Origin: Geoglobus acetivorans
Lineage (GTDB): Archaea > Halobacteriota > Archaeoglobi > Archaeoglobales > Archaeoglobaceae
DNA length: 64,000 nt
Direction: 5' to 3'
NCBI RefSeq assembly: GCF_039641995.1
Contig: NZ_CP087714.1
Coordinates: 868,001-932,000, forward strand
In this document: one piece after another, positions 42,995 through 53,675 of the stretch
How positions within the stretch are numbered: position 1 is the first letter of the stretch
Layout: each line of letters opens with the position of its first letter
Notes under the pieces: generated by a model
What the model was told of the DNA's origin: nothing
Seen by the model: the letters and a program-made list of their open reading frames with translations, nothing else
The model's database searches: none
Program-made: the position numbers and the translations under genes

Positions 42995-44002
42995 GTGGTT
43001 GTGGTAAAAGGGCTTGAAAGATATGCTGAGATAAATGCAGGGAATTTGCCTGCAAAGTTTCAGATAGCGAAGAGGATTCCGGCTGATAAAACTGACAGTC
43101 TGTACGATGCTCACAGAGATTTGAAAAAAGAATTTCTGAAATGCTGGAAAAAGGTTGATGCCAGCATCCTTGAAGAAAAACCTGCAGATTACTCCTTTCT
43201 GCATCTGAAAGTGGATCTGCTGAATGAGATGCTCAAAGAATGCGTCTTCTGTCAGAGGAAGTGTAGGGTAAACCGGTATGAAAGGAGGGGATACTGCAAA
43301 ACAGGCGCGGAGAGTTACTACAGCAGCGAATTCCTTCATTTTGGTGAGGAGCCAGAGCTTGTTCCATCGCACACGATTTTTTTCAACAGATGTACATTCT
43401 CCTGTGTGTTCTGTCAGAACTGGGATATTGTCTGCAGGGACGATACCCCTGTGAATCCAAAAGAGCTTGCGTATCTGATCGATATCAGAAGGAGGCAGGG
43501 TAGCAGAAACGTGAATTTTGTTGGCGGGAACCCTGATCAGCATGCTCACACGATTCTTGAAGTCCTCATTCATGTGAATTCGAGCCTGCCGGTGGTCTGG
43601 AACTCGAACATGTACCACAGTGTCGAGCTGGCCGGGGTTATTGAGGATGTCATCGACCTGTGGCTGGGAGATTTCAAATACGGAAATGACGATTGTGCAG
43701 CAAAATACTCTAACGCAGGAAACTACTTCGAAACTGTAACTGGAAACTTTTTGAGGGCAAAAAAGCACGGCGAGTTGTTAATACGGCACCTCGTCATGCC
43801 CGGCCACGTTGAATGCTGCACCGAAAGGATTGTAAAGTGGGTCTCAAAGAACCTCGGGAGAGATACGAGATTCAACCTGATGTTCCAGTACTGGCCCGCT
43901 TACAGAGCGAACGAGTTTCCAGAGATCTCAAGAAGGCTCAACAGAGGAGAAATTAAACAAGCAATAAAAGTGACTTCAGTCCATCTCGATAATCTGGTGT
44001 GA
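42995..44002 (+). CDS. Radical SAM protein, PflA-like (COG1313 type)
   Basis: A 335-residue radical SAM protein with its cluster cysteines at C133, C137 and C140 (CTFSCVFCQNW). A second cysteine group precedes it (C83, C86, C90, C101 in CVFCQRKC and GYC), probably another iron-sulfur site. The layout and the VWNSNMYHS and DLWLGDFKYG stretches match uncharacterised PflA-like activases. The start is a GTG at 42995. Substrate unknown. It converges on the MFS gene with a 27 bp overlap. Confidence 0.85.
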   Translation: MVVVKGLERYAEINAGNLPAKFQIAKRIPADKTDSLYDAHRDLKKEFLKCWKKVDASILEEKPADYSFLHLKVDLLNEMLKECVFCQRKCRVNRYERRGYCKTGAESYYSSEFLHFGEEPELVPSHTIFFNRCTFSCVFCQNWDIVCRDDTPVNPKELAYLIDIRRRQGSRNVNFVGGNPDQHAHTILEVLIHVNSSLPVVWNSNMYHSVELAGVIEDVIDLWLGDFKYGNDDCAAKYSNAGNYFETVTGNFLRAKKHGELLIRHLVMPGHVECCTERIVKWVSKNLGRDTRFNLMFQYWPAYRANEFPEISRRLNRGEIKQAIKVTSVHLDNLV

Positions 44003-45163
44003 TTCTCTGACTCCTGCCCAGAAAAGCATGCCTGCAATCACTGTTGCTATTGCTGAGGCGGTGAAAACTGCTGCTATTCCACTGTGGCCCTGACCGCCGA
44101 GATCGTAAAACACTCCCGCCAGCATAGGCCCTATTGCCCTTCCAAGGCTTTTGGATGCGGAGAAATAGCCCATCAGTCCTCCAAGATTTCCCATTTTTTT
44201 ACCCTCTACTGCGACAAGTCCGCTAACTGCCGGGAGAGAAAGAGAGCTCGAAATGCCGAGGAATGCAGAAAAAACAAGTAGAATGTGAAATGAGGTGTAC
44301 TGTATGATGGAGACGTAAATTATGGCTGAGATGATTGTTGACAGCATGACCGGAAAGATGAAACCCCTCCTGTCTGAAAAAGCTCCACCGTACGGCTGTA
44401 TAATTCCTGAAACGAAGAGGTTTGTGAAGACGAGCATGCCAATTTCTGTATAGCTCAGACCGATGAGGTATCCATATATTGGAAGAAAGGACATCATGCT
44501 TCCTCTGCCTATTGAGTTCAGTATTCTGAAAATCAGGACCGAGATAATTCTCCTGCTGAACTCTTTCCCACCGTTTTCGTTTTTCTGCGGAGGTTTAATC
44601 TCCGGAAGAGTCAGGATTGCAATTATGAGGGTTATCAGGCTCATCAGGGCCATGGCAAAGAATGCCATCTTCTCGCTGTGAAAGTCTGAAAGAAACCCTC
44701 CAATGAGTGGACCGAATGACATTCCGAGGAATATGGAGCGATTTGCGAAGCCCATGTATTTCCCTTCCTCCCCTTCTGGGGCTATCTGGGCTATCATGGC
44801 GAGAATGACTGGCATCACCATGGCTGAAGACATGCCGTGAAGCAACCTGATCACTATCAGTTCCTCCGGATTTCTGGCAAGTGCGTAGAGCAGGGCAAGC
44901 AGTGTGTACAGAGACAGACCAGCAGTTATAAGTGGCCTTCTCCCGTATCTGTCAGAAAATTTCCCGAACATGGGAAGGAATAATAGTCTCGAGATCGAAA
45001 ATGCTGAGAATATGAGGCCTATCACCACACCTCCTGCGCCCATGTTTTTCGCTATGATTGGCAGAATTGGGGAGATTATTCCGACGCCTATTGTGAGTGT
45101 GAAAAGGACAAGTGACGATGTAAAAAGCGTGTATTTCGCTTTTTCGCCCATCTCTCTCCCCAT
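43976..45163 (-). CDS. MFS transporter
   Basis: A major facilitator with twelve hydrophobic segments. The loop after helix 2 has the family motif [13 protein letters not shown], and a partial repeat ([12 protein letters not shown]) follows helix 8, as expected of two homologous halves. Sequence resembles drug/sugar efflux families, but the substrate is not clear. Several starts are possible (45175, 45163, 45151); the frame is open to 45280, which lies inside dnaG and is ruled out. The shared TATA box at 45186-45194 would put the transcript start near 45165. Confidence 0.85.
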   Translation of the reverse strand: MGREMGEKAKYTLFTSSLVLFTLTIGVGIISPILPIIAKNMGAGGVVIGLIFSAFSISRLLFLPMFGKFSDRYGRRPLITAGLSLYTLLALLYALARNPEELIVIRLLHGMSSAMVMPVILAMIAQIAPEGEEGKYMGFANRSIFLGMSFGPLIGGFLSDFHSEKMAFFAMALMSLITLIIAILTLPEIKPPQKNENGGKEFSRRIISVLIFRILNSIGRGSMMSFLPIYGYLIGLSYTEIGMLVFTNLFVSGIIQPYGGAFSDRRGFIFPVMLSTIISAIIYVSIIQYTSFHILLVFSAFLGISSSLSLPAVSGLVAVEGKKMGNLGGLMGYFSASKSLGRAIGPMLAGVFYDLGGQGHSGIAAVFTASAIATVIAGMLFWAGVRESHQIIEMD

Positions 45164-45183
45164 CGTTTCTCCCATCAACAAAG

Positions 45184-45195
45184 TATTTATAAGGT
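45184..45195. promoter_or_regulatory. Shared TATA box of dnaG and the MFS gene
   Basis: TATTTATAAGG reads as TTTATAAG on the + strand and CTTATAAA on the minus strand, so one element can serve both directions. On the + strand it lies about 55 bp before the dnaG ATG (45246), which has GAGGTGA five bases upstream. On the minus strand it lies about 25 bp before the preferred MFS start. No other TATA-like sequence was seen in the spacer. Confidence 0.5.
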
Positions 45196-45245
45196 TTCCA
45201 TACAAAGTAGTTTGCCAGAAACAGTGGCTACAAGAGGTGATGTCA

Positions 45246-46484
45246 ATGAAAGCACCAAGCGATACAACAAAGTATCTCATTCACGCAGAAATAGTTGCAG
45301 AAGGTGTTGTTGAGCGGCCAGACGTCGTAGGAGCCATCTTTGGGCAAACAGAGGGCCTTCTTGGCGATGATCTCGATCTCAGAGAGCTTCAGAAAACCGG
45401 AAGAATAGGCAGGATCGAGGTCAAGATCGAGAGCAAGAGCGGCAAGAGTTTTGGGGAGATAAAGGTTCCGAGCAGCCTTGACAAGATAGAGACAGCGATA
45501 CTTGCGGCGGCTCTCGAGACCATAGAGAGAGTTGGGCCATGTGCTGCAAAAATCAAGGTAATAAAGATTGAGGACGTAAGGGCGAGCAAGAGAAAGAAGA
45601 TCGTTGAGAGGGCAAAGGACATTCTGAGAGAGCTGTTTGAGGAGCCAGAGATCGAAAGCGAAAAGATTGCGGACCTTGTTAGACAGGCAATCAGGACAGA
45701 GGAGATCATAGAGTATGGAGAGGACAGACTTCCGGCAGGGCCGGCTATAGATGAGAGCGATGCAATAATCGTCGTCGAAGGGAGAGCAGATGTGCTTAAC
45801 CTGCTTAAACACGGGATAAAGAATATTATAGCTGTTGAGGGTACAAATATTCCGAAAACTATTGTTGACCTGAGCAAGAGAAAAACAGTTACCGCATTTC
45901 TTGATGGGGACAGGGGTGGAGATCTGATACTCAAAGAACTGCTTCAGGTTGCTGATATTGACTACGTGGCGAGGGCACCAGAAGGCAAGGGAGTTGAAGA
46001 CCTTACCCAGAAGGAGATTGTTAAGTCTCTGAGAAATAAGATTCCGGTTGAGCAGGTTCACGTGCTGAAACACAAGGATGAGAAGAAGGAGGAGAGGAAG
46101 GATGTCAGGGAAACCAAGGTTGAACAGAAAGAAGAGGCAGAGGCTGTAGAAAAACCAAAAGAAGAGAAGAAAGAAGATGCAAGGGACAGGGCAAATGTAA
46201 TTGAAATGCTCAGGAAGCACAAGCAGGAAATCGAAGGAAATCTGAAGGCGAGACTCATTGACAGCAATTTTGAAGTGGTCAGAGAGATCCCGGTCAGAGA
46301 CCTGGTTAAGCTTCTGAAGTCAAACAACGTCAAGGCTCATGGAATCGTGTTTGATGGAGTCATAACTCAGAGAGTTGTCGATCTGGCCGCAAAGAGGAAC
46401 ATAAACTTGCTGGTCGGCGTTAAGGTTGGAAGTGTTGTGAAAGTTCCCTCAAATGTCAATATCATGACATTTGACCAGATTTAA
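45246..46484 (+). CDS. dnaG: Archaeal DnaG, TOPRIM primase-like protein
   Basis: Archaeal DnaG has bacterial-type primase chemistry and is also a core subunit of the RNA exosome. The 412-residue protein contains the TOPRIM motif [14 protein letters not shown] near residue 176 and [11 protein letters not shown] near residue 220, a charged Lys/Glu linker (near 280-320) and a conserved C-terminal domain ending [13 protein letters not shown]. The ATG at 45246 has a GAGGTGA ribosome site; the frame is open far upstream, but that part is antisense to the MFS gene. Confidence 0.95.
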   Translation: MKAPSDTTKYLIHAEIVAEGVVERPDVVGAIFGQTEGLLGDDLDLRELQKTGRIGRIEVKIESKSGKSFGEIKVPSSLDKIETAILAAALETIERVGPCAAKIKVIKIEDVRASKRKKIVERAKDILRELFEEPEIESEKIADLVRQAIRTEEIIEYGEDRLPAGPAIDESDAIIVVEGRADVLNLLKHGIKNIIAVEGTNIPKTIVDLSKRKTVTAFLDGDRGGDLILKELLQVADIDYVARAPEGKGVEDLTQKEIVKSLRNKIPVEQVHVLKHKDEKKEERKDVRETKVEQKEEAEAVEKPKEEKKEDARDRANVIEMLRKHKQEIEGNLKARLIDSNFEVVREIPVRDLVKLLKSNNVKAHGIVFDGVITQRVVDLAAKRNINLLVGVKVGSVVKVPSNVNIMTFDQI

Positions 46485-46486
46485 TT

Positions 46487-46510
46487 TTTTTGTTAATTTT
46501 TTAATTTTTC
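46487..46510 (+). terminator. T-rich terminator after dnaG
   Basis: Starting at the dnaG stop, three T runs (TTTTTTTG, TTTTTTAA, TTTTTC) lie within 25 bp, the usual archaeal terminator form without a hairpin. The rest of the spacer to 46738 holds no gene that I can support. Confidence 0.55.
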
Positions 46511-46738
46511 AAACCAGGCATGCTATGCCAGGATTGCAATGAAGGAGGGCCACGTTTTCATTTAAGGAGTTTTCCCGAAACTGCAGAAAATGAAAAGGTG
46601 CATGATGAATGCCTAATTTGACGGCCGATGGGGAAACCAGAATTTAAAGATCTCCCGGCGGATAAGAAGAAGTGAGGCTACCAATATTATTGCTCTGACC
46701 TGCGGAAATTATTCGAGCTTGTAATCTCACACAGAATT

Positions 46739-47800
46739 TCAGAAAAACAGCCACAGGACGAGCAGCACGCACATCAGGAGGTACGTAAACGAAAAAAGAT
46801 GGTACTCTCGGAGAAATCTGCTATCTCTGACGATTCCGTATGCGATGAGATTGGCAAAGGAAGCGGTGAGGAGACCATTACCACCTATGTTGACTCCAGC
46901 TGCGATTGCAGGATAGTTGCTGCCGATTCCAGTCATAATCAGGGCGGCAGGAACGTTGTTGATGATCTGCGATGTGACGATGGACGCGAGAAATACATTC
47001 GCCCCTGTCAGATTTGCGGTGTGAATGAAAACAGATGCAATCGTACGAAAATCGACAAACATCAGGGCAAAAATCGCGACAAGCAGCCAGTTGGCATTCA
47101 TAACCACCCTTCTGAAAAAGATGAGGTAAATGGAAACAACCACCGCGACAAACCAGTGTGCCCCGAAGTCCAGTGCGATCACAAGGAGAATGAGAAGAGC
47201 CAGAGACAGCATCTTCAGGAATTCATCCACCCTGAAGCTCTTGCTGTAAGCTGATACGGGCCTATTTTCAACCAGCAACACCATAATGGAAAGGACCGCG
47301 AGCTGTACAAGAACAAACTTCGCCATGGTCGCTGTGAACTCCACGAAAGATACTCCCCAGACATGCCATATTAACAGATTCTGGGGGTTTCCAATCGGGG
47401 TGAGAGTTGATCCGGCATTTGCCGATATGACCTCAAGTGCCACCGCTTTTCTGACATCAATGTGATCCTTCAGGCTCATGGTGAGTGGAACCACAACCAT
47501 GACTGCGGCGTCGTTTGTAATGAATGCACCGAGGGTCGCTGACAGCATGCAAAGCTTGAACACAAGTGTGCGTTCAGTTTTTGATGATCCTGCAATCGAA
47601 TATGCGAGACTGGAAAGATATCCGCTTTCTCTGGCTCCTTCTGATACAAGAAGCAATCCAGCCAGAGAGAGGATGGCTCTCCAGTCTGTGTAATCACTAA
47701 ACTTTGCCGCTTCATCAGGGAAAACCGCTGCCAAAACTGCAAGCATGGCAAGAAGAATGAGTAGTGTTACCGTTTCAAATGTGTATTTCACCCCCAGCAT
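46739..47800 (-). CDS. SLC13/ArsB-type anion transporter
   Basis: A 353-residue transporter with about ten helices. Signature stretches are LGAFITNDAAVMVVVPL and ANAGSTLTPIGNPQN in the first half and SQIINNVPAALIMTG with GVNIGGNG in the second; these paired N-(D/V)-P/A loops are typical of the ion transporter superfamily that includes ArsB, NhaD and SLC13. The exact anion is unclear. The ATG at 47800 was used; longer reading would enter the tRNA-Glu gene. It may be co-transcribed with that tRNA. Confidence 0.82.
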   Translation of the reverse strand: MLGVKYTFETVTLLILLAMLAVLAAVFPDEAAKFSDYTDWRAILSLAGLLLVSEGARESGYLSSLAYSIAGSSKTERTLVFKLCMLSATLGAFITNDAAVMVVVPLTMSLKDHIDVRKAVALEVISANAGSTLTPIGNPQNLLIWHVWGVSFVEFTATMAKFVLVQLAVLSIMVLLVENRPVSAYSKSFRVDEFLKMLSLALLILLVIALDFGAHWFVAVVVSIYLIFFRRVVMNANWLLVAIFALMFVDFRTIASVFIHTANLTGANVFLASIVTSQIINNVPAALIMTGIGSNYPAIAAGVNIGGNGLLTASFANLIAYGIVRDSRFLREYHLFSFTYLLMCVLLVLWLFF

Positions 47801-47820
47801 CCTCCAAAATAAAGGGTTAA

Positions 47821-47895
47821 TGCTCCGGCCGGGATTTGAACCCGGGTCGCCGGCTCGAAAGGCCGGAATGATTGGCCGGGCTACACCACCGGAGC
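47821..47895 (-). tRNA. tRNA-Glu (anticodon UUC)
   Basis: The minus strand folds as a standard tRNA: acceptor GCTCCGG with CCGGAGC, discriminator A at 47821, anticodon arm CCGGC-CTTTCGA-GCCGG giving anticodon UUC, and T arm CCGGG-TTCAAAT-CCCGG. No intron or CCA. A TATA-like AATATTATAAAC lies about 28 bp upstream (near 47925). Confidence 0.95.
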
Positions 47896-48028
47896 CCAAT
47901 CTAAGCAACTTTGGATTCAGTTTATAATATTTTTGCCGTGCAGATTATGGGAGCATGGTTGGCCGTGATGTTTCTTGACTACTGTAAGATTTTTAAGGGT
48001 TGAAGATCAAATTGTATGTGGTGATAGT

Positions 48029-48373
48029 GTGAGCGAGGCAAAAGACCTTGTTTTGAAGATGTGCGAGCTCCAGAACAATTCAGAAGATATAAAGAAAGAG
48101 CTGGCCGGATGGAGAGGAGTGGTGCAGTACAGACTTGGAGATGAGGAATTCTATGTTGTTTACAACGCGGATGGGTCATGCGAGTTTGGAGAGGGCGTTC
48201 ACGAGTCTCCGAATTTTACCATTATTGCATCGCCGGAATACTGGGTATCGGTTGTTAAGGGTCAGGAAGACCCAATTATGGGGTTCATGATGCAGAAATA
48301 CAGGATTGAGGGCAACATAATGGAGGCTCAGAGGCTAGCAGGGATTCTGAAAAAGTTTGCAGGGAAATTATAA
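48029..48373 (+). CDS. SCP2 sterol-transfer-like domain protein
   Basis: A 114-residue soluble protein with the SCP2/lipid-transfer pattern: strands in GVVQYRLGDEEFYVVYNADGS, then SPNFTIIASPEYWVSVVKGQEDP, and the C-terminal helix region RIEGNIMEAQRLAGILKKF, all typical of prokaryotic SCP2-like proteins. These bind hydrophobic acyl compounds. It lies 145 bp before an acyl-CoA dehydrogenase on the same strand, a common association. The start is a GTG at 48029 with GTGGTGAT upstream; earlier codons of the open frame lack homology. Confidence 0.75.
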   Translation: MSEAKDLVLKMCELQNNSEDIKKELAGWRGVVQYRLGDEEFYVVYNADGSCEFGEGVHESPNFTIIASPEYWVSVVKGQEDPIMGFMMQKYRIEGNIMEAQRLAGILKKFAGKL

Positions 48374-48518
48374 CTATTTTTTCGGGACAATACATAATTA
48401 TTGATTGTTTTGAATTGAAAAAACGCTTATAAGAGTTTCTATCTGGAAACGAAGCTGGTTGAATAGGATTCATAAGAAAAACCGAAAGATTTATACATTT
48501 TTTAGACTAAAACCAAAT

Positions 48519-49712
48519 ATGCTGGCAGAAAATCTTTTGAATGAAGAACAGAAGGCAATTAAGGAAGCGGCGAGAGAATTTGCTGAGAAAGAGTTTCCGA
48601 ATTATTCAGAAGAATGTGACAGAGAGGAGAAGTTCCCGTTTGAGTTGTGGAAAAAAGCTGCAGAGCTTGGTTTCATTGGTATGAGCATTCCCGAGGAATA
48701 TGGCGGACAGGGAATGGGAATCCTCGACACCTGCCTCGTCGTGGAGGAGTTCTGGAGGGTAGATGGCGGGCTTGGAATGATAATGGCATCAACCTTCGGT
48801 TCTGAACAGATTCTGATGTTCGGCAATGAGGAGCAGAAAAAGAAGTATCTTCCGCCAATTGCCCAGGGCAAGGCAATATGCGCCGCATGCTACACAGAGC
48901 CATACGCGGGGAGTGATGTTGCCGGAATAAAGACGAGAGCCGACAAAGATGGAGATGAATATGTGATAAATGGTACCAAGATGTTCATAACGAATGGAAC
49001 AATCGCAGATTACTACATTGTTCTCGCCAGAACGGATCCAAACCCTCCGAAGAGGCACCTTGGCATGAGCGTTTTCATTGTCGAAAAGGACACTCCGGGA
49101 GTTGAGGCGAAGAAGCTCACCAACAAGCTCGGGATCAGGGCAAGTGATACTGCAGAGGTTGTGTTCAAGAACGTGAGGGTGCCAAAGGAGAACCTCATCG
49201 GTCAGGAGGGTCAGGGCTTTTACCAGACCATGATGTTCTTCAACGTTACCAGAATTCCTGTTGCATTCCAGGCTGTGGGCCTTGCAACTGGGGCTTTTGA
49301 ACTCGCATTCAACTACGCAAAGAACAGGGAGCTGTTCGAGAGGAAGCTGATGGACTTCCAGGCAACCCAGGAAAAGCTTGCCAGGATGAGAACCGAGCTT
49401 GAAGCGGCAAGACTGCTTGCATATCAGGCCGCATACTTCCAGGACAAGGTGGGTATGCCTGATCCGGGGCTTACCGCAATGGCGAAATACTACACCGCGA
49501 GGGTTGCCCAGGACATCGTTCACGAAGCCCTGCAGATTTACGGCGGTTACGGTTTCATGGGTGAACAGGCAATATCGAGAATGTTCAGGGATGCAAGAAT
49601 TCTTGAAATATATGAGGGAACAAGAGAGGTCGAGCTGGAAGTCATTGCGAGGTCTCTGAACGGAAAGGTCCCTTCAGTGCTTGGAAACGTCAGAAAGCAT
49701 CCATTCATGTGA
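48519..49712 (+). CDS. Acyl-CoA dehydrogenase
   Basis: A 397-residue flavoprotein that oxidises acyl-CoA to enoyl-CoA. Family blocks are ACYTEPYAGSDVAGIKT, YVINGTKMFITNG, KLGIRASDTAEVVFKNVRVP, and IYGGYGFMGEQAISRMFRDA. The catalytic base is the glutamate of IYEGT near residue 364, the position used by short- and medium-chain enzymes. ATG 48519 fits the usual N-terminus; upstream to 48459 the frame is open but without homology. A TATA-like GATTTATAC lies near 48488. Confidence 0.94.
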   Translation: MLAENLLNEEQKAIKEAAREFAEKEFPNYSEECDREEKFPFELWKKAAELGFIGMSIPEEYGGQGMGILDTCLVVEEFWRVDGGLGMIMASTFGSEQILMFGNEEQKKKYLPPIAQGKAICAACYTEPYAGSDVAGIKTRADKDGDEYVINGTKMFITNGTIADYYIVLARTDPNPPKRHLGMSVFIVEKDTPGVEAKKLTNKLGIRASDTAEVVFKNVRVPKENLIGQEGQGFYQTMMFFNVTRIPVAFQAVGLATGAFELAFNYAKNRELFERKLMDFQATQEKLARMRTELEAARLLAYQAAYFQDKVGMPDPGLTAMAKYYTARVAQDIVHEALQIYGGYGFMGEQAISRMFRDARILEIYEGTREVELEVIARSLNGKVPSVLGNVRKHPFM

Positions 49713-49930
49713 CCCCCCAATTTTTTGTATTTTTTGAATGAGGTATCACCCACCACGCCTGGCCGAAAGTTCTACCATGCTCAAATTCCCATGCACCGCC
49801 TATTTTCCAGTAACAACGGGTAATAACATTTCATAAGGCTGAATAAACAGATTGCACGAAAAAGCGGAAACTTTTTTATCAATAATAATGAGCGTTGAAA
49901 AAACATTTTACGGAAGGTGGTAGATTGAGG

Positions 49931-51082
49931 ATGCACGAGTATCAGGCTAAACAGATTTTCAGACAGCACGGGATTCCAACTGCAAGAGGGGAGCTCGCGC
50001 TGACTCCTGAACAGGTTAAGGAAATCGCGGAAAAGCTTGGAGGAAAGGTTGTGCTGAAATCACAGGTTCTTGTCGGTGGGAGAGGGAAAGCTGGAGGGAT
50101 AAAGCTGGCCAACAGTCCTGATGAGGCCTGCGAGCTTGCAAAGCAGATGTTCGGGATGGTTATCAAAGGCCACAAGGTGGAAAAGCTGTACGTTGAGGAG
50201 CAGCTTGAGATCGCAAGGGAGATGTACGTGGGCTTTACCATAGACAGGGCGAGCAAGGGCTTTGCCTTGATCGTGAGCAGTGTGGGCGGGATGGACATTG
50301 AGGAGATAGCCGAGAAGCACCCGGACAGAATCGCGAGAGTGACAGTTGACCCTATCTACGGGCTGTGGGATTACCAGATAAGGGAGGTGCTCTACAGGTC
50401 CAGCATGCCGAAAGAGTACCAAAAAGAGGTCACGAGGATAATCAAAATCCTCTACAGCATTCTCGTTCATAATGAGGCAGAACTGACTGAGATCAACCCG
50501 CTTGTTGTCACGAAAGATGGAAAGATTATAGCTGCGGATGCAAGGCTGAACATAGACGACAACGCACTCTACAGGCATCCCGATCTCAGGGAGCTGAAGG
50601 ATTACACAGAGGTGGATCAGACTGAGAGAATAGCCGAGGAAAAGGGCCTGAACTTCGTCAAGCTTGACGGCAACATTGGCGTGATAGCGAATGGTGCAGG
50701 AATGAGCATGGCGACGATGGATCTGATCTACTTAGAGGGTGGAAAGCCGGCCAACTTCCTCGACGTTGGCGGTGGAGCGAGCAGTGAGGTTGTGAAGGAA
50801 GCTGTGAGCATCATTCTGATGGACGAGAACATGAAGGTCATCTTCATGAACATTTTTGGTGGAATCACAAGGTGCGACGAGGTTGCCAGAGGTCTGATCA
50901 CGGCGTTCTCGGAAATGGAGATTCCCGTGCCTGTCGTTCTCAGACTGGCAGGAACAAACGAGGAGGAGGGCAGGAAGCTCATAGAGGAATTCATCAGGGA
51001 GAGGGCCATCGAAAGCATCCATCTTGTCGAGACCATGGAGGAAGGAGCTAAGAAAGCGGTTGAGCTTGCGGGGGAGGTGTGA
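49931..51082 (+). CDS. sucC: Succinyl-CoA ligase (ADP-forming), beta subunit
   Basis: SucC provides the ATP-grasp and part of the CoA-ligase site. The 383-residue protein opens with [17 protein letters not shown] and shows [30 protein letters not shown], and the phosphohistidine-binding FLDVGGGAS and [15 protein letters not shown]. Length is normal for the bacterial type. It begins the operon sucC-sucD-sdhABCD. The alternative, an ADP-forming acyl-CoA synthetase beta subunit, is shorter and does not fit. Confidence 0.94.
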   Translation: MHEYQAKQIFRQHGIPTARGELALTPEQVKEIAEKLGGKVVLKSQVLVGGRGKAGGIKLANSPDEACELAKQMFGMVIKGHKVEKLYVEEQLEIAREMYVGFTIDRASKGFALIVSSVGGMDIEEIAEKHPDRIARVTVDPIYGLWDYQIREVLYRSSMPKEYQKEVTRIIKILYSILVHNEAELTEINPLVVTKDGKIIAADARLNIDDNALYRHPDLRELKDYTEVDQTERIAEEKGLNFVKLDGNIGVIANGAGMSMATMDLIYLEGGKPANFLDVGGGASSEVVKEAVSIILMDENMKVIFMNIFGGITRCDEVARGLITAFSEMEIPVPVVLRLAGTNEEEGRKLIEEFIRERAIESIHLVETMEEGAKKAVELAGEV

Positions 51083-51084
51083 AT

Positions 51085-51957
51085 ATGGCGATAATTGTTG
51101 ATGAGAACACAAAAGCGATAGTTCAGGGCATTACGGGCTCACAGGGGAGATTTCACGCGGAGAGGATGATTGCCTACGGAACAAAAATCGTTGGTGGAGT
51201 TACTCCCGGCAAAGGGGGCAGCAAAGTTCTTGGAGTACCAGTTTTTGACACTGTGAAAGAGGCTGTTGAGGAGACAGGTGCCAATGCGAGCGTGATCTTT
51301 GTCCCCGCAGCATTTGCGGGAGATGCGATAATGGAGGCCGTTGATGCGGGAATAGAGGCGATTGTGGCGATAACCGAAGGCATCCCCGTTTACGACGAGC
51401 TGAAGGTTTACAAGAAGGTTAAGGCTGAGGGCAGGATTCTCATCGGCCCCAACTGCCCCGGAGTGATGAGTGTCGGAAAATCTCACCTCGGCATAATGCC
51501 GCCCCAGATATTCAGTGAGGGCAATGTTGGAATTGTTTCCAGGAGCGGGACTCTGACGTATCAGGTCGCATACAACCTGACGAAGCTCGGAATAGGCCAG
51601 TCAACGGTCGTTGGCATTGGAGGGGACAGGATAATTGGAACGAGCTTCGTTGAAGTGCTGGAGATGTTCGAGAACGATGACCAGACTGATCTTGTGGTGC
51701 TCATCGGAGAGATTGGAGGCACGGATGAGGAGGAGGCGGCGAAGTTCATTGAAAAGCGAATGTCAAAGCCCGTAGTTGGGTACATCGCAGGCATAACTGC
51801 CCCTCCGGGCAAGAGGATGGGACACGCGGGGGCGATAATCGAGGGAGGAAAGGGAACTGCTGAGTCGAAAATTAAAGCTTTAAACGAGGTCGGCGTTGAG
51901 GTTGGCAGAACGCCGATGGAGGTTGCCGAGATTGTGAAAAGAACGCTGAAGGGATGA
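51085..51957 (+). CDS. sucD: Succinyl-CoA ligase, alpha subunit
   Basis: A 290-residue alpha subunit with the CoA-binding opening [25 protein letters not shown], the GPNCPG loop, SRSGTLTYQ and the phosphorylated histidine in [14 protein letters not shown] near residue 246. The start ATG 51085 follows GGGGAGGTG and is 2 bp after sucC. It overlaps sdhA by 4 bp, tying substrate-level phosphorylation directly to succinate oxidation or fumarate reduction. Confidence 0.95.
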   Translation: MAIIVDENTKAIVQGITGSQGRFHAERMIAYGTKIVGGVTPGKGGSKVLGVPVFDTVKEAVEETGANASVIFVPAAFAGDAIMEAVDAGIEAIVAITEGIPVYDELKVYKKVKAEGRILIGPNCPGVMSVGKSHLGIMPPQIFSEGNVGIVSRSGTLTYQVAYNLTKLGIGQSTVVGIGGDRIIGTSFVEVLEMFENDDQTDLVVLIGEIGGTDEEEAAKFIEKRMSKPVVGYIAGITAPPGKRMGHAGAIIEGGKGTAESKIKALNEVGVEVGRTPMEVAEIVKRTLKG

Positions 51958-53666
51958 TTATGGAGGTTATAAAAAGCGATATCGTCATAATTGGTGCTGG
52001 GCTTGCCGGCTTGAGGGCTGCGATAGCTGCGGCTGAGAAAAGCAGAGAGGTCAGCATAGCCCTGATCTCCAAGACCTACCCGATAAGGTGCCACTCTGTA
52101 TGTGCTGAGGGTGGCACGGCAGCGGTGCTGAGAGAGGACGAGGGAGACAGCTTCGACCTGCATGGCTGGGATACTGTTAAGGGAGCAGATTTCCTTGCTG
52201 ATCAGGATGCTGTCGAGTTCTTCGTCAGGGAGATTCCAAAGGAGATTCTGAGGCTGGACAACTGGGGGTGCCCCTGGAGCAGGAGAGAGGACGGGAAGAT
52301 AGCCCAGAGAGCCTTTGGAGGCCAGAGTTTCAACAGAACCGTTTTTGCAGCCGATAGAACGGGATTCCATGAGGTGCACACCCTCTACGAGAGGAGCCTG
52401 ATGTACCCGAACATCACCCGTTACGATGAATACTTCGTCACCAATCTGTTTATTGAGGATAACGCAGTCAAGGGCGTTTCAGCAATCCACCTCAAGACTG
52501 GAGACCTTGTATTTTTCAATGCGAAGGCTGTGATTCTCGCAACCGGAGGAGCTGGAAGGCTGTACGGCTTCACCACCTACAGCCATCAGGTCACTGGGGA
52601 TGGTCTGGCGATAGCCTACAGGGCAGGTGTGCCCTTAAAGGACATGGAGTTCGTCCAGTTCCACCCTACTGGCCTCATTCCGTCCGGAATTCTGATGACT
52701 GAAGCGTGCAGAGGTGAGGGAGGGTACCTGAGGAACAGGAACGGCGAGAGGTTCATGGAGAAATATGCACCGGAGAGAATGGAGCTCGCCCCGAGAGATG
52801 TTGTCGCAAGAGCTATGTGGACTGAAATCATTGAGGGGAGGGGTTTTGAGGGGCCGTATGGCCCATACATCGCTCTGGATTTAACCCACCTCGGTGAGGA
52901 GAAGATCGAGGAGAGGTTGCCATTAATAAGAGATGCTGCAAGGAAGTTTGCAGGAATTGACCCGGTCGAGGAGCCCATTCCTGTAAAGCCTGTCGCTCAC
53001 TACACCATGGGTGGAATTCATACAAACATGTGGACTGAGACGCCGGTGAAAGGCCTTTACGCGGCAGGAGAGGTTGCGGCTGTCAGCATCCACGGAGCAA
53101 ACAGACTCGGAAGCAACTCAACTGCTGAATGCTTAGTTTTTGGCAGGGTTGCTGGGGAGAAGGCAGTGGAATTTGTGCAGGGGAAGAGATTCTCGGAGAT
53201 AACAAGGGAGGAGATGCTTGCGGAGGAGAAGAGGCTCTTCGACGAGTTCCTTGGCCGGAGCGGAGATGAAAATCCGTACGAGATCAAGAAGGAGCTGAAC
53301 GAGGCCATGGACAGGTACTTCTGGATATTCAGAACTGGAGAGGAGATGAAGAAGGGAATAAAGAAGATCCAGGAGCTGAAGAGGAGGTATGAGAATATCG
53401 AGATTGTGGACAAGAAGAGAGGATTCAACACTGACCTCATGCAGGCCATGGAGATCGGCTTCATGCTCGATCTGGCTGAGACTGTTGCTGTTGGAGCCTA
53501 TGCGAGGACGGAGAGCAGAGGTGCCCATTACAGGCTCGATTATCCGAAGAGGGATGATGAGAACTGGCTGAAGCACACCCTCGCATACTACGCTCCAGAA
53601 GGACCGAAGCTGGAGTACATTCCTGTTACAATAACCAAGTGGCAGCCCGTTGAGAGAAAGTACTGA
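51954..53666 (+). CDS. sdhA: Succinate dehydrogenase/fumarate reductase flavoprotein
   Basis: A 570-residue flavoprotein. The FAD-binding [15 protein letters not shown] opens the protein; the histidine in [13 protein letters not shown] near residue 46 is the site of covalent FAD; FHPTG and [15 protein letters not shown] line the dicarboxylate site; [18 protein letters not shown] and [10 protein letters not shown] complete the family set. Sequence alone does not tell which direction dominates. The start ATG 51954 overlaps sucD; ATG 51960 is possible. Confidence 0.95.
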   Translation: MIMEVIKSDIVIIGAGLAGLRAAIAAAEKSREVSIALISKTYPIRCHSVCAEGGTAAVLREDEGDSFDLHGWDTVKGADFLADQDAVEFFVREIPKEILRLDNWGCPWSRREDGKIAQRAFGGQSFNRTVFAADRTGFHEVHTLYERSLMYPNITRYDEYFVTNLFIEDNAVKGVSAIHLKTGDLVFFNAKAVILATGGAGRLYGFTTYSHQVTGDGLAIAYRAGVPLKDMEFVQFHPTGLIPSGILMTEACRGEGGYLRNRNGERFMEKYAPERMELAPRDVVARAMWTEIIEGRGFEGPYGPYIALDLTHLGEEKIEERLPLIRDAARKFAGIDPVEEPIPVKPVAHYTMGGIHTNMWTETPVKGLYAAGEVAAVSIHGANRLGSNSTAECLVFGRVAGEKAVEFVQGKRFSEITREEMLAEEKRLFDEFLGRSGDENPYEIKKELNEAMDRYFWIFRTGEEMKKGIKKIQELKRRYENIEIVDKKRGFNTDLMQAMEIGFMLDLAETVAVGAYARTESRGAHYRLDYPKRDDENWLKHTLAYYAPEGPKLEYIPVTITKWQPVERKY

Positions 53667-53675
53667 GGTGAGGGC

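Noticed and set aside
44904-45245. Long N-terminal extension of dnaG
   Set aside because: It is antisense to the MFS transporter; homology, ribosome site and promoter all support a start at 45246.
46600-46710. Possible C/D box RNA (ATGATGA at 46602, CTGA near 46696)
   Set aside because: The boxes are about 90 bp apart, far longer than archaeal C/D guides, and no internal D'/C' pair is present.
47745-47927. Small + strand frame over tRNA-Glu
   Set aside because: It is a translation of the antisense of the tRNA and of the transporter start; no homology or ribosome site.
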